The position numbers and the translations under genes are program-made. From an uncultured Acidobacteriaceae bacterium (GTDB lineage: Bacteria; Acidobacteriota; Terriglobia; Terriglobales; Acidobacteriaceae), in contig CAIWFH010000058.1 of the NCBI GenBank assembly GCA_903911925.1, positions 1 to 64,000 of the forward strand: a stretch of DNA of 64,000 bases, in the 5' to 3' direction. The stretch's first letter is position 1. Each line of letters opens with the position of its first letter. Below the pieces are notes generated by a model. That model did not search any database. It saw only the letters and a list, made by a program, of their open reading frames with translations, and was not told the origin of the DNA. Below are positions 50,632 through 59,258 of this stretch, piece after piece.

Positions 50632-52043
50632 ACACTTTGCTGCTCCGATTCATTTCCACCGGCGCTGTGGCTCAGCGGCTTGCCGGCGCGTTCCTGTCGC
50701 TCATTGCGCTTGCGCTGGTCGTGGTGGATGCATCGGGTCTTTCCGTCAGTCCAAACGCCTGCGCGCTTCTTTTGCTCATTGTCATGGCCATGATCGCCTT
50801 CGCCATTCACAAGGTATCCGGCGGCGTAACCAGCCTCATCGGGCTGTTTTTTCTCGGCACGATTCTCTGGGTTACTCCCAGGCCGTTGGTCGCCCTCTTT
50901 ACGCAGGACGACAGCATCTACACTTTGCTTTTCGGCGAAACCGCCGCGCCGCGCGGGCCAGATCTTTACCGCTTACTGGCGTTCTGGACCATCGGCGTTT
51001 CCAGCTTGTATGGAGGCTACTTCCTCTTCTTCAAGGAGCAGAAGCAAAGCCTGAAGCCGTTGAGTTCAAAGGGTCGAACTTACTGCAAGCTGAGCTTTGC
51101 TGTTGCATTCGTCATCACAGCCATCCTGCTTCCTCTCTTGGCCCGGACTCGCTTCGTTGCATTCGCCACCGGCGGTTACAACGCGTTGTATCTCAATCAG
51201 GCGGAATCCTCCTTCAGCCTGCTGCCTCTGCTCGGTTACCTTTGCCCTGCCCTCTATGCCCTGGCCGTCATCATCGACGAGAAAAAGTACACCCGCCTGA
51301 TGGTCGCCGCTGTTGTGTGCTACGCGTTTTGCGGCATTCTCTTCGGCAGAAGAATGGAGGTGGGCACCTGGCTGCTGGTCGCTCTCTGGCATCAATCGGC
51401 AGTCAGGGGCAAGCCCATCCGGATGGGCCGCCTGTTTCTCGGCTTTATGGTTGCCGGCGCAGCATTTCAATGGATAGAGATGATGCGGTCTGAAAGCGAT
51501 GCAATGAATCTGGTTCTTCTGGCTTTCTTTACCAGCCAGGGCGTCATCTTCATGATTCCGGCGCTCGCATGGCAGTTGGCTCCGCCGCCCCTGCATACGG
51601 TTCTCGGCTCGCTGCTCTCCGTGAGGCACGTTTATCGCCTCTTCGACATCGGCTCCATTGGGACGGCCAACATTCTTGACTACATCTCGTCGCAGAGCGG
51701 TCCCACTCTCTTCGCAACCGGGAACGGGCTAAGTTCCACCGGATACCTCGATGTCTACTACCTCTCTGGAGAGGTGTTGGTCTTGTACACGCTCGGATGC
51801 GGACTGCTGGGGTTCCTGTTGCGCAAGTGGGAAGTGGGCTCTTTCAAAAGCCGCGTCTCGCTGTTTTTTCTCTGCGTGTCCCTTCCCTCGCTCTTCTTCG
51901 TACAGCGTTCCTCGGTATTCACCGTAACCTCGCAGGTTGTCTATCTGGCCTTTTTCATGGTTGGCACATACTTCCTGCATCGCCTATTAGTCCTGATCGG
52001 CCGCAGCGAGATTGCAAGGGAGCGTGTCCATGCCCACATCTAG
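50628..52043 (+). CDS. Polysaccharide polymerase-like membrane protein (Wzy candidate)
   Basis: 471 aa with 11-12 membrane helices and a large loop between late helices (SIGTANILDYISSQSGPTLFATGNGLSSTGYLDVYYLSGEVLVL), a feature of O-antigen polymerases. Sequence is otherwise unlike named families, as is usual for Wzy. Position between flippase and glycosyltransferases supports the call. GTG start in the GTGA overlap has GGAGG 8 bases upstream. Confidence 0.65.
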   Translation: MNTLLLRFISTGAVAQRLAGAFLSLIALALVVVDASGLSVSPNACALLLLIVMAMIAFAIHKVSGGVTSLIGLFFLGTILWVTPRPLVALFTQDDSIYTLLFGETAAPRGPDLYRLLAFWTIGVSSLYGGYFLFFKEQKQSLKPLSSKGRTYCKLSFAVAFVITAILLPLLARTRFVAFATGGYNALYLNQAESSFSLLPLLGYLCPALYALAVIIDEKKYTRLMVAAVVCYAFCGILFGRRMEVGTWLLVALWHQSAVRGKPIRMGRLFLGFMVAGAAFQWIEMMRSESDAMNLVLLAFFTSQGVIFMIPALAWQLAPPPLHTVLGSLLSVRHVYRLFDIGSIGTANILDYISSQSGPTLFATGNGLSSTGYLDVYYLSGEVLVLYTLGCGLLGFLLRKWEVGSFKSRVSLFFLCVSLPSLFFVQRSSVFTVTSQVVYLAFFMVGTYFLHRLLVLIGRSEIARERVHAHI

Positions 52044-52151
52044 CGGATATCGGTCTGTGCAGGTATTTGAATGCAGGCCGCGACTGCAGAAATTACGCCC
52101 ACGGGATTTTGCCCTGCCCCTGCGCGGCGAAATCTCGTAAGGAGAACCCGC

Positions 52152-53312
52152 ATGCCAAAGACGGTGCTGTCGATTGTTTCAACGCTGGGCCGCTGCGGAC
52201 CGGTCATTGGAATGATGAACGTGGCCCGGTACCTCGACCCGCTCAGGTATCGGGCGGTCATCGGAACTCTATCCCCTGAGCCTGCAGATTCCCTGATCGA
52301 CGAATTCAGGTCTCTTGGTGTTCCGATTCGGCAGTTGGGACTGTCGCGGCTGGAGTCCCTATTTTCTGGCGTGCGCAAACTGCGCAGTCTGGTGTCTGAG
52401 GTCAGGCCAGACCTGGTCCATTCCCATGGTCTTCGTGCAGACATCCTGGTCGCGAAGGCAAGGCCGAATTGCCCGATCGTCGCCACCGTCCATTCGGATC
52501 TCCTCGCGGACTACCGGTTCGCTTATGGGCGCCCGGTCGGCACTGTTGCGGCAATGCGGGAGTATGCGGCCCTCCGGCGTTTCGACGGAGTCAATGCGGT
52601 CTCCGATCCGCTCGCGGAGGATCTGTTGCGGTCGGGCATCCAGGCTCGCGGAATCATGAACGGCGTTGAACTCGGTGAGTTTCATCCGGCGCCCGACGCG
52701 CGCGCCATACAAGAGATCCGCACGCAGCTCGGTTGGTCGCTGGACGCCGTGGTTGTCCTGCACACCGGAGTGCTGAGGAACCTGAAGAGTCCTCTCCAGG
52801 TTGTCGAAGGCTTTCGCGCCTCAGCCTTATCGGGGCATGGCTTCCTGGTCTTTGCCGGGGACGGCCCGCTCCGCTCCGAATGCGAAAAGGCCGCCGATGG
52901 CGCGTCCAATATCATGTTTCTCGGCAAGCGCCGCGATGTATCGAATCTGCTGCGGGCTGCCGACGTTCTGATTTCGGCCTCCAGTTCAGAGGGGCTCGGC
53001 ACAGCATTGCTGGAGGGTTGCGCCAGCGGCGTTCGAGTCCTGGCCACCGATATCCCAGCCCACAAATATATCGAGAGCATCTTTCCCGGCCAGGTGCAGA
53101 TCTTCGGCCAATCGACCGCGGCATCGGTCGCTAAGGCACTAGACAGCATTTCGAACCAGGACGCGCAGCAAAAGTTCACTCCTTCGCCGTCTGCACTGGA
53201 GCGGATGTCCAACCGCGGCATGTCGAGCCAATATCAGGAGTTCTACTCCGCGATACTGCAATCGACACCCGGCGCGATTCCGGAGATAGAAACTGCGGCG
53301 GTGCGTCCATGA
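52152..53312 (+). CDS. Glycosyltransferase family 4
   Basis: 386 aa GT-B enzyme: VLSIVSTLGRCGPVIGMMNVARYL at the start, PDLVHSHGLRADILVAKA, GVNAVSDPLAEDL, IMNGVELGEFHP in the middle, and the donor site LISASSSEGLGTALLEGCASG at the C-terminal half. It adds a sugar to the lipid-linked unit from a nucleotide sugar. ATG 52152 has AAGGAG 7-8 bases upstream. Confidence 0.88.
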   Translation: MPKTVLSIVSTLGRCGPVIGMMNVARYLDPLRYRAVIGTLSPEPADSLIDEFRSLGVPIRQLGLSRLESLFSGVRKLRSLVSEVRPDLVHSHGLRADILVAKARPNCPIVATVHSDLLADYRFAYGRPVGTVAAMREYAALRRFDGVNAVSDPLAEDLLRSGIQARGIMNGVELGEFHPAPDARAIQEIRTQLGWSLDAVVVLHTGVLRNLKSPLQVVEGFRASALSGHGFLVFAGDGPLRSECEKAADGASNIMFLGKRRDVSNLLRAADVLISASSSEGLGTALLEGCASGVRVLATDIPAHKYIESIFPGQVQIFGQSTAASVAKALDSISNQDAQQKFTPSPSALERMSNRGMSSQYQEFYSAILQSTPGAIPEIETAAVRP

Positions 53313-54169
53313 GCCTTTCTGTGCTGATGCCTGTTTATGCAAAGGAGTCTCCGGTCTTTCTCCGCGAGAGTCTCGAGAGTCTTGCAGCGCAAACCCGCCC
53401 GGCCGATGAGGTGGTCATCGTGGAGGACGGGCCACTGGGCGAGCCGCTGCGCGCAGTGGTCGCCGCGTTCGGCAAAGTCCTGCCCATCGTGTCCCTGCCT
53501 CTGCCCGGTCACGTGGGTCTCGGAGCGGCTCTTCGCGCGGGCGTTTACGGCTGCCGCGGCGAATTCATCGCCCGCATGGATGCGGACGATATCAGCGTTG
53601 CTTCCAGGTTTCAGCGGCAGATGGACTTCCTTGAAAGCAACCGCGACGTGGATGTAGTCGGCAGCGCCATAGCCGAGTTCGATGAGCATTGTTCGGCTCC
53701 CCGCTCGGTCCGCATGCCGCCCGCCTCAGGCGAAGCCCTACGGCGTTTTGCGCGTTCGCGAACGCCGTTCAACCATATGACCGTCGTCTTCAGAAGAGCC
53801 TCGGTGGTCGCTGCCGGAAACTACGAGTCCTGCCCGGGCTTTGAGGACTATCACCTCTGGGCAAGAATGCTGACACTTGGCTACCGCCTGCACAATATGA
53901 ACGACATCCTGGTCTACGCGCGCTGCGGCAGCCAGATGCAAAGTCGCAGGGGCGGTCTTGCCTACCTGCAGCAGGAGATTCGATTCCAGACATTTCTGCG
54001 CACCATGGGTTTGCAGGACGCGCCCGGAGCCTTTAGTGGCATTCTCTTGCGCGGGCCCATCCGCCTTGCGCCCAGCCCGGTTCGCGCCCTGTGCTACAAC
54101 CTCTTCCTCAGGGAAAGCCTGCCGTCTGCCGCCGTGCCCGCCAATCGCCGGCAGCCCGGCCGCGGCTGA
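53309..54169 (+). CDS. Glycosyltransferase family 2
   Basis: 286 aa. GT-A fold: LSVLMPVYAKESPVFLRESLESLAAQTRPADEVVIVEDGP, FIARMDADDISVASRFQRQM with the DAD metal site, and FEDYHLWARMLTLGYRL with the acidic catalytic region. This arrangement is close to amylovoran AmsE-type transferases. It overlaps the GT4 stop by ATGA. Last gene of the polysaccharide operon; a 50-base gap precedes larE. Confidence 0.88.
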   Translation: MSLSVLMPVYAKESPVFLRESLESLAAQTRPADEVVIVEDGPLGEPLRAVVAAFGKVLPIVSLPLPGHVGLGAALRAGVYGCRGEFIARMDADDISVASRFQRQMDFLESNRDVDVVGSAIAEFDEHCSAPRSVRMPPASGEALRRFARSRTPFNHMTVVFRRASVVAAGNYESCPGFEDYHLWARMLTLGYRLHNMNDILVYARCGSQMQSRRGGLAYLQQEIRFQTFLRTMGLQDAPGAFSGILLRGPIRLAPSPVRALCYNLFLRESLPSAAVPANRRQPGRG

Positions 54170-54188
54170 GCCAGGCCTCTCGACCGCC

Positions 54189-54219
54189 TTGAAATCAGCA
54201 TAGGGATATAATCTCTCCC
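54189..54219 (+). promoter_or_regulatory. -10 hexamer of a probable leaderless larE promoter
   Basis: TATAAT (54207-54212) lies 7 bases before the ATG of larE with no ribosome site between. TTGAAA at 54189 is only 12 bases upstream of it, too close for a standard -35, so the -35 is uncertain. Confidence 0.5.
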
Positions 54220-55131
54220 ATGGCAGTTGGCGAAACAGTGAATTTGAGCGGCACCGGGGGCAAGGAAAGCGAGCAAGCAATCGCCCCAACCGAAGGCAGT
54301 GATTTGCAGGCCAAACTCGGCGTCCTTGAGTCGCGCCTGCGCCAGTTGGGGAGCCTCATGGTCGCCTACTCCGGCGGCGTGGACTCGGCTTATCTCGCAG
54401 CCACCGCGCATCGCGTTCTGGGCGGCAAGATGCTGGCGGTACTGGCCGACTCCCCAAGCCTGGCCCGCCGCGATATGGAGCAGGCAGTTGCCTTTGCCCA
54501 GTCGCTCGGCATGCCGCTGCATGTGATGGCGACCGAAGAGCTTGACCGGCCCGAGTACCAGCGCAACGACGCTAACCGCTGCTTCCATTGCAAGGACGAG
54601 TTGTTCACCAGCATGGAAGCGCTGCGCCCCGCGCTCGGCTTTACGCACATCGCCTATGGAATGAACGCCGACGACACCCGCGACTACCGCCCGGGACAGC
54701 GCGCCGCCGAGCAGCATGCCGTACTGGCTCCTCTTGCCGAGGCTGGCCTTACCAAGCAGGAAGTTCGAGCGCTCTCAAAGGCCGCGGGCTACACTCTGTG
54801 GGACCGCCCGGCGGCGCCGTGCCTCTCGTCGCGCGTCGAGTACGGCCGCACCGTGACTCGCGAAGTGCTGGAGCAAGTGGAGAAGGGCGAAGAAAGCCTC
54901 CGCCAGTTAGGCTTCCGCGAACTGCGCGTCCGACATCATGGAGAATTGGCGCGGGTTGAAATCGCGCGCGCCGAGCTGCCGCGGGCGCTCTCCATGGAGA
55001 TGCTCGACCAGATTTCCGCCGCTCTCAAACACGCTGGCTTTCAGTACATTACGCTCGATTGCTCCGGCTTCCGCTCAGGTTCGATGAACGCCCTTCTCCC
55101 TGTGGACGTGCTGGCCCGGCGCGGCGCATAG
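54220..55131 (+). CDS. larE: ATP-dependent sacrificial sulfur transferase LarE
   Basis: 303 aa. PP-loop AYSGGVDSAYLA (SGGVDS 51-56), CFHCKDELFT (Cys121, Cys124), GMNADDTRDYRPGQ and AAPCLSSRVEYG with Cys201, which corresponds to the sulfur-donating Cys of LarE. It adenylates the pyridinium carboxylates made by LarB and transfers sulfur from its own Cys, giving the thiocarboxylates of the nickel-pincer nucleotide. The upstream 30 residues are extra and unstructured. Confidence 0.93.
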   Translation: MAVGETVNLSGTGGKESEQAIAPTEGSDLQAKLGVLESRLRQLGSLMVAYSGGVDSAYLAATAHRVLGGKMLAVLADSPSLARRDMEQAVAFAQSLGMPLHVMATEELDRPEYQRNDANRCFHCKDELFTSMEALRPALGFTHIAYGMNADDTRDYRPGQRAAEQHAVLAPLAEAGLTKQEVRALSKAAGYTLWDRPAAPCLSSRVEYGRTVTREVLEQVEKGEESLRQLGFRELRVRHHGELARVEIARAELPRALSMEMLDQISAALKHAGFQYITLDCSGFRSGSMNALLPVDVLARRGA

Positions 55132-55153
55132 GCTGCGGTTTAAAATCACAAAG

Positions 55154-56539
55154 ATGCGAACTGGATATCTGGAATGTTTCTCGGGGATAAGCGGCGACAT
55201 GCTGCTGGGCGCCCTGGTGGATGCGGGCGTGCCTATTGCCCTTCTTGAAGAAACCGCTGCCGCACTCGGCGTGGGCGCGCGGCTTGAGATGCGCAAGGTA
55301 AGCCGCGGCGGCATCGCGGGAACCAAGGTGGACGTGATTACGCCGGAGCACGATTCGGTCCCGGCGGCCATGGAGCCCCGCCACACGCACAGCGACCATT
55401 CGGACCACACCCACGAACACCATTCGCACGAGCATCATACCCATGAAGCGCACACCCACGAGCCTTCGGACCCGTCATCCTTTCCGCGCCTTTCAGAGGT
55501 AAGGTTGGGAGACCACGAACCGGCCACCGCTCAACAAACGCATTCCCACTCGCACACCGCCCATCGGTCTCTTTCCACGATTCTGGGAATCATTCGCGCC
55601 ACCGGGCTTTCCCAATCCGTGAAAGACCGCGCCACCCGCGCTTTCCAGCTTTTGGGCGAGGCCGAGGCCGCCATTCACTCCATCCCCATCGAAAGAGTCC
55701 ACTTCCACGAGGTTGGGGCTGTGGATACCATTGTGGATATCGTGTGCACGGCCGCCGGATGCGAATCGCTCGGCGTGGATCGCTGGCTTTGCTCGCCGCT
55801 CAACGTGGGCAGCGGCACCGTCGAGTGCCAGCACGGGACCCTGCCGGTTCCGGCCCCGGCCACGCTGGCGCTGTTGGGTTCGGCACCGGTCTACGCAGCT
55901 GGTCCGCCCATGGAGCGAGTGACCCCGACCGGCGCGGCGGTCCTGCTCATGCTCAATGTGAAATACGCGCCTCTCCCGCCCATGCGCGTCGCGGCTACGG
56001 GTTACGGCGCGGGCGGCCGCGAGACCCCGGGCCAGCCCAACCTGCTGCGGCTGCTGGTAGGCGAAGACTCGGAAGACTCGGTCAACGAATCGGTTGCGGT
56101 CATTGAAACGGTGATTGACGACTCAACCCCTGAATTGCTCGCCTACGTAGGCGAGCGGCTGCTTGAGGCGGGCGCATGGGATGTGTACCGCGCTTCACTG
56201 CAGATGAAAAAAGGCCGCACCGGCGTGCAGCTTACCGTGCTTTGCCGTTCGGACCTGGTGCCCGCGCTGCGTGACCTCATCTTCCGCGAGACCACCACCA
56301 TCGGCCTTCGCTGGCGGACAGAAAACAAGGTCGCTCTGAAGCGGGAATTTACCAAGGTGACGATGGAGTGGGGCGAAGTCACCATCAAGATCGCCCGCTG
56401 GCCCTCCGGAACCATCGCCAATGCATCGCCCGAGTACGAGGACTGCCGCAAGCTCGCCACCCAGCATTCGGTTCCGTTGAAGCAGGTGATGCAGGAGGCC
56501 ATGCGGGCCTTTGAAACCGCTCAAAAGGAGCACATCTAA
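55154..56539 (+). CDS. larC: Nickel-pincer cofactor nickel insertion protein LarC
   Basis: 461 aa in one frame, unlike the frameshifted larC of Lactobacillus. YLECFSGISGDMLLGALVDAGV and VDTIVDIVCTAAGCESLGVDRWLCSPLNVGSGTVECQHGTLPVPAPATLALL are LarC signatures. Residues 76-103 and 130-137 are His-rich (HSDHSDHTHEHHSHEHHTHE), a probable nickel reservoir. Between them, residues 104-123 are encoded by an inserted palindromic element. The C-terminal half (METTTIGLRWRTE-type region RETTTIGLRW) holds the CTP-dependent nickel insertase domain. TAAAAT lies 7 bases before the ATG. Confidence 0.93.
   Translation: MRTGYLECFSGISGDMLLGALVDAGVPIALLEETAAALGVGARLEMRKVSRGGIAGTKVDVITPEHDSVPAAMEPRHTHSDHSDHTHEHHSHEHHTHEAHTHEPSDPSSFPRLSEVRLGDHEPATAQQTHSHSHTAHRSLSTILGIIRATGLSQSVKDRATRAFQLLGEAEAAIHSIPIERVHFHEVGAVDTIVDIVCTAAGCESLGVDRWLCSPLNVGSGTVECQHGTLPVPAPATLALLGSAPVYAAGPPMERVTPTGAAVLLMLNVKYAPLPPMRVAATGYGAGGRETPGQPNLLRLLVGEDSEDSVNESVAVIETVIDDSTPELLAYVGERLLEAGAWDVYRASLQMKKGRTGVQLTVLCRSDLVPALRDLIFRETTTIGLRWRTENKVALKREFTKVTMEWGEVTIKIARWPSGTIANASPEYEDCRKLATQHSVPLKQVMQEAMRAFETAQKEHI
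55468..55521 (+). repeat. Palindromic element copy 5, in frame inside larC
   Basis: 54 bases from GGACCCGTCATCC to GGGAGACCACGAACC. It shares 42 of 54 bases with the pabBC copy by hand alignment, without gaps. The arms have decayed (TTTCCGCG opposite AGGTAAGG), so it is an older or coding-selected copy. It encodes DPSSFPRLSEVRLGDHEP in the same frame and orientation as in pabBC. Confidence 0.85.
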
Positions 56540-57285
56540 TGGATCGCGCGCGACTTGAAGCACTGTTGAACGAAGTACGCGAAGGCCGCACTGAAGTGGC
56601 CCACGCCCTTGACCGCCTGCGCGATCTCCCCTTTGAGGATCTCGGCTTTGCCAAGCTCGACCACCACCGCTCCCTGCGCACCGGCATGCCCGAAGTAATC
56701 TTTTCCGCAGGCAAAACCGTGGCGCAAGTGGCTCGCATTTTTGACCACATGGCCAAGGCGGGCGGCAACGTGCTGGCCACGCGCGCCTCTCGTGAAATGT
56801 ATCAAGCAGTCAGAGAACTGGAGCCGCGCGCCGAATTCCACGAAACCGCCCGCGCCATCACTCTCGCCCAAACCGCGACCGTCCCGGGCAAGGGAACCAT
56901 GGCCGTCGTCTGCGCCGGAACCAGCGACCTGCCGGTCGCCGAAGAAGCCGCTGTCACCGCCCGCCTCATGGGCAACACAGTCGAGCTGATTGCCGACGTA
57001 GGCGTGGCCGGAATCCACCGCCTGCTGGCGCAAAAGCAGTCGCTGCAATCCGCCCGCGTGCTCATTGTCTGTGCCGGGATGGAGGGCGCGCTGCCCACCG
57101 TGGTTGCCGGACTGGTGAACGCTCCGGTGCTGGCCGTCCCCACCAGCGTGGGTTACGGGGCATCCTTTGGCGGGGTAGCCGCCCTGCTGGGCATGCTGAA
57201 CACCTGCTCACCCAATGTTTCGGTGGTCAATATCGACAACGGCTTCGGCGCAGCCTGCATCGCCTCGCTCATCAATCACCTTTGA
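56539..57285 (+). CDS. larB: Nickel-pincer cofactor biosynthesis carboxylase/hydrolase LarB
   Basis: 248 aa, full length. AIR-carboxylase-like (PurE-type) C-terminal half: TMAVVCAGTSDLPVAEEAAVTARLMGNTVELIADVGVAGIHRLL, VLIVCAGMEGALPTVVAGLVNAPVLAVPTSVGYGASFGGVAALLGMLNTCSPNVSVVNIDNGFGAA. The N-terminal half has DHHRSLRTGMPEVIFSAGKT. It carboxylates and hydrolyses nicotinic acid adenine dinucleotide to start the cofactor. Its ATG shares one base with the larC stop (TAATG). Confidence 0.94.
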   Translation: MDRARLEALLNEVREGRTEVAHALDRLRDLPFEDLGFAKLDHHRSLRTGMPEVIFSAGKTVAQVARIFDHMAKAGGNVLATRASREMYQAVRELEPRAEFHETARAITLAQTATVPGKGTMAVVCAGTSDLPVAEEAAVTARLMGNTVELIADVGVAGIHRLLAQKQSLQSARVLIVCAGMEGALPTVVAGLVNAPVLAVPTSVGYGASFGGVAALLGMLNTCSPNVSVVNIDNGFGAACIASLINHL

Positions 57286-57610
57286 TCCGCCAAGTAGCGA
57301 TTTCGGAGAAAATTCTGCTTCGACTGCTCTCCAATCCACTAAATCGATTTTTGAATCCGCTCAAAGTGACGACGATCACTGTTTATCGTTCCTCCCGAAG
57401 CCAATCATTGCCTTATACATGAAAACCTTCCGCCAGGGGGAGCCGCCTTCTATCCTGCGGAAAGTAGTCCCCGAATCTGCCCGCGAAACGGTGATTCAGG
57501 CGTCGAAAGCTGGAGACCAGCTTGAGCTGCCAATCCCGCCGGGCATGCGGGTGTGTTGTGTCTTTCAATCTGCGGTGTCGGCAAGACACGCAGCGCGTTG
57601 AGGAGATTTC
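57286..57610 (+). other. Gap between larB and the polyferredoxin gene
   Basis: A 60-codon plus-strand frame from ATG 57419 (MKTFRQGEPPSILRKVVPES) ends 9 bases before the next GTG, but has no ribosome site or family resemblance, so I do not call it. TTGCCT and TATACA-like bases near 57409-57417 could be promoter parts. The gap suggests that larECB and the following genes are separately transcribed. Confidence 0.35.
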
Positions 57611-59245
57611 GTGGCCGGTTCCAGACTGCCAAAGTTGCGCAGGGTATCCCAGATATTCTTTCTCATCGTCTTCACGGCGCTGCTGGTGTTCACTTCCCTG
57701 CGTCCCTCGCCGGGTGGCAGCGGCGACATCCACCTCCGCGCACCGGTGCGCCTTTTCTTTGAGTGGGACCCGCTGGTAGCCATCGCCAACGCCCTCGCAG
57801 GCCACGCCCTCTACCGCGGCCTGCTCTGGAGCCTGCTCATCCTGCTGCCCACCATGTTTCTGGGCCGCTTCTTCTGCGGATGGATCTGCCCCATGGGCAC
57901 ACTGCAGCACTTCGTCGGCAACATGCCGTCCGAGTCCAAGCGCGGCAAGCAGCGCATCGAGTCAAACCGTTACAAGCGCTGGCAGACTCTGAAATATGTC
58001 GTCCTCATCGCCGGCCTGGTCGCCGCATTCTTCGGCTCCATGGCTATCGGCTGGCTCGATCCCTTCAGTCTCCTCGTCCGCTCCGTCGGCCTGGCCATCC
58101 TGCCCGCGTTCAACTTCGCGGTCCGCGCGGTGCTCACCCCGCTCGAGCACAGCCACATTACGGCCATCAAGGTAACTGGCGAAACGCTGCACAGCATCCT
58201 GCAAGCTACAGTACTCGACTTCCGCCAGACCCACTTTGCGCAGGGATTGGTGCTCGGCATTCTGTTCATCGTCATCCTTGCCGCCAGCCTGAAAACCACC
58301 CGGCTGTGGTGCCGCTCCATCTGCCCCCTGGGCGCTCTTCTCGGGGCGGCATCCCGCTTCTCGATTCTCGGCCTGCACAAAGACTTGGAAAAGTGCAATA
58401 ACTGCAACCGCTGCCTGCTCAACTGCCAGGGCGGCGACGATCCCATCGGCACCGCGCCGTGGCACAAGGCCGAGTGCCTCATGTGCATGAACTGCGTTGG
58501 CGCCTGTCCGGACCATAGCCTGACCTTCAAGTTCTTCCGCAACGAAAAGGAAGTCTCTTCGCCCAACATCGGCCGCCGCAAGGCCATCACCGGACTCGCT
58601 GCCGGGGCGGCGATCGTCCCGCTGATGCGCGCCAACACCGGACTGGGCAAAGGCCGCCACGACCGCTTGTTGCGCCCGCCAGGCTCTCTGGATGAAAGCG
58701 ACTTTCTTTCCCGCTGCATCCGTTGCGGCGAGTGCATGAAAGTCTGCCCCAACAACTCGCTGCATCCCACACTCGATGAAGCCGGCCTCGCCGGCCTTTG
58801 GACGCCGACGCTGGTTCCGCGCATCGGCTACTGCGAGCCCAGTTGCGTGCTCTGTTCCGAGGTCTGTCCCACCGGCGCGATCTGGCAGATTTCTCCAAGG
58901 GAAAAGGGCTGGGTCTCAGGAGCCGCAACCACGCAGCCGGTTCGCCTGGGCACCGCATTCTATGACCGCGGGCGCTGCCTGCCCTGGGCCGAAGCTACCG
59001 AATGTATCGTCTGTGAAGAATGGTGCCCGGTTTCGCCCAAAGCCATTTATGTTGAAGAAGCACAAGTCATCGACTCAGCCGGCATTACGAGGACGCTCAA
59101 GCAGCCGCGCATCGATCCCAGCCGCTGCGTGGGCTGCGGAGCATGCGAGTTTGCCTGCCCCTTGCAGGAGCGCCCTGCCGTCTACGTCACCAGCATTGGC
59201 GAGAGCCGCTCGCCCAGCGCCCAGATTCTGCTCAATCGCAAGTGA
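57611..59245 (+). CDS. NapH-NapG-like membrane polyferredoxin fusion
   Basis: 544 aa. Residues 1-310 are NapH/NosR-like: about five membrane helices, two CxxxCP motifs (CGWICP 89-94, CRSICP 234-239) and two [4Fe-4S] sites (C262NNCNRCLLNC and C289LMCMNCVGACP). At 321-338, GRRKAITGLAAGAAIVPL has the form of a Tat signal, and residues 369-516 hold four further clusters (CIRCGECMKVCP, CEPSCVLCSEVCP, CIVCEEWC and CVGCGACEFACP). In Nap systems NapH and Tat-exported NapG are separate; here they appear fused. It likely moves electrons from quinol or cytoplasm to a periplasmic partner. AGGAG lies 5 bases before the GTG start. Confidence 0.82.
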   Translation: MAGSRLPKLRRVSQIFFLIVFTALLVFTSLRPSPGGSGDIHLRAPVRLFFEWDPLVAIANALAGHALYRGLLWSLLILLPTMFLGRFFCGWICPMGTLQHFVGNMPSESKRGKQRIESNRYKRWQTLKYVVLIAGLVAAFFGSMAIGWLDPFSLLVRSVGLAILPAFNFAVRAVLTPLEHSHITAIKVTGETLHSILQATVLDFRQTHFAQGLVLGILFIVILAASLKTTRLWCRSICPLGALLGAASRFSILGLHKDLEKCNNCNRCLLNCQGGDDPIGTAPWHKAECLMCMNCVGACPDHSLTFKFFRNEKEVSSPNIGRRKAITGLAAGAAIVPLMRANTGLGKGRHDRLLRPPGSLDESDFLSRCIRCGECMKVCPNNSLHPTLDEAGLAGLWTPTLVPRIGYCEPSCVLCSEVCPTGAIWQISPREKGWVSGAATTQPVRLGTAFYDRGRCLPWAEATECIVCEEWCPVSPKAIYVEEAQVIDSAGITRTLKQPRIDPSRCVGCGACEFACPLQERPAVYVTSIGESRSPSAQILLNRK

Positions 59246-59258
59246 AGGAGCTCGTACA

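Noticed and set aside
57419..57601. 60-codon frame before the polyferredoxin gene
   Set aside because: It has no ribosome site and no recognisable sequence, and ends close to the next start probably by chance.
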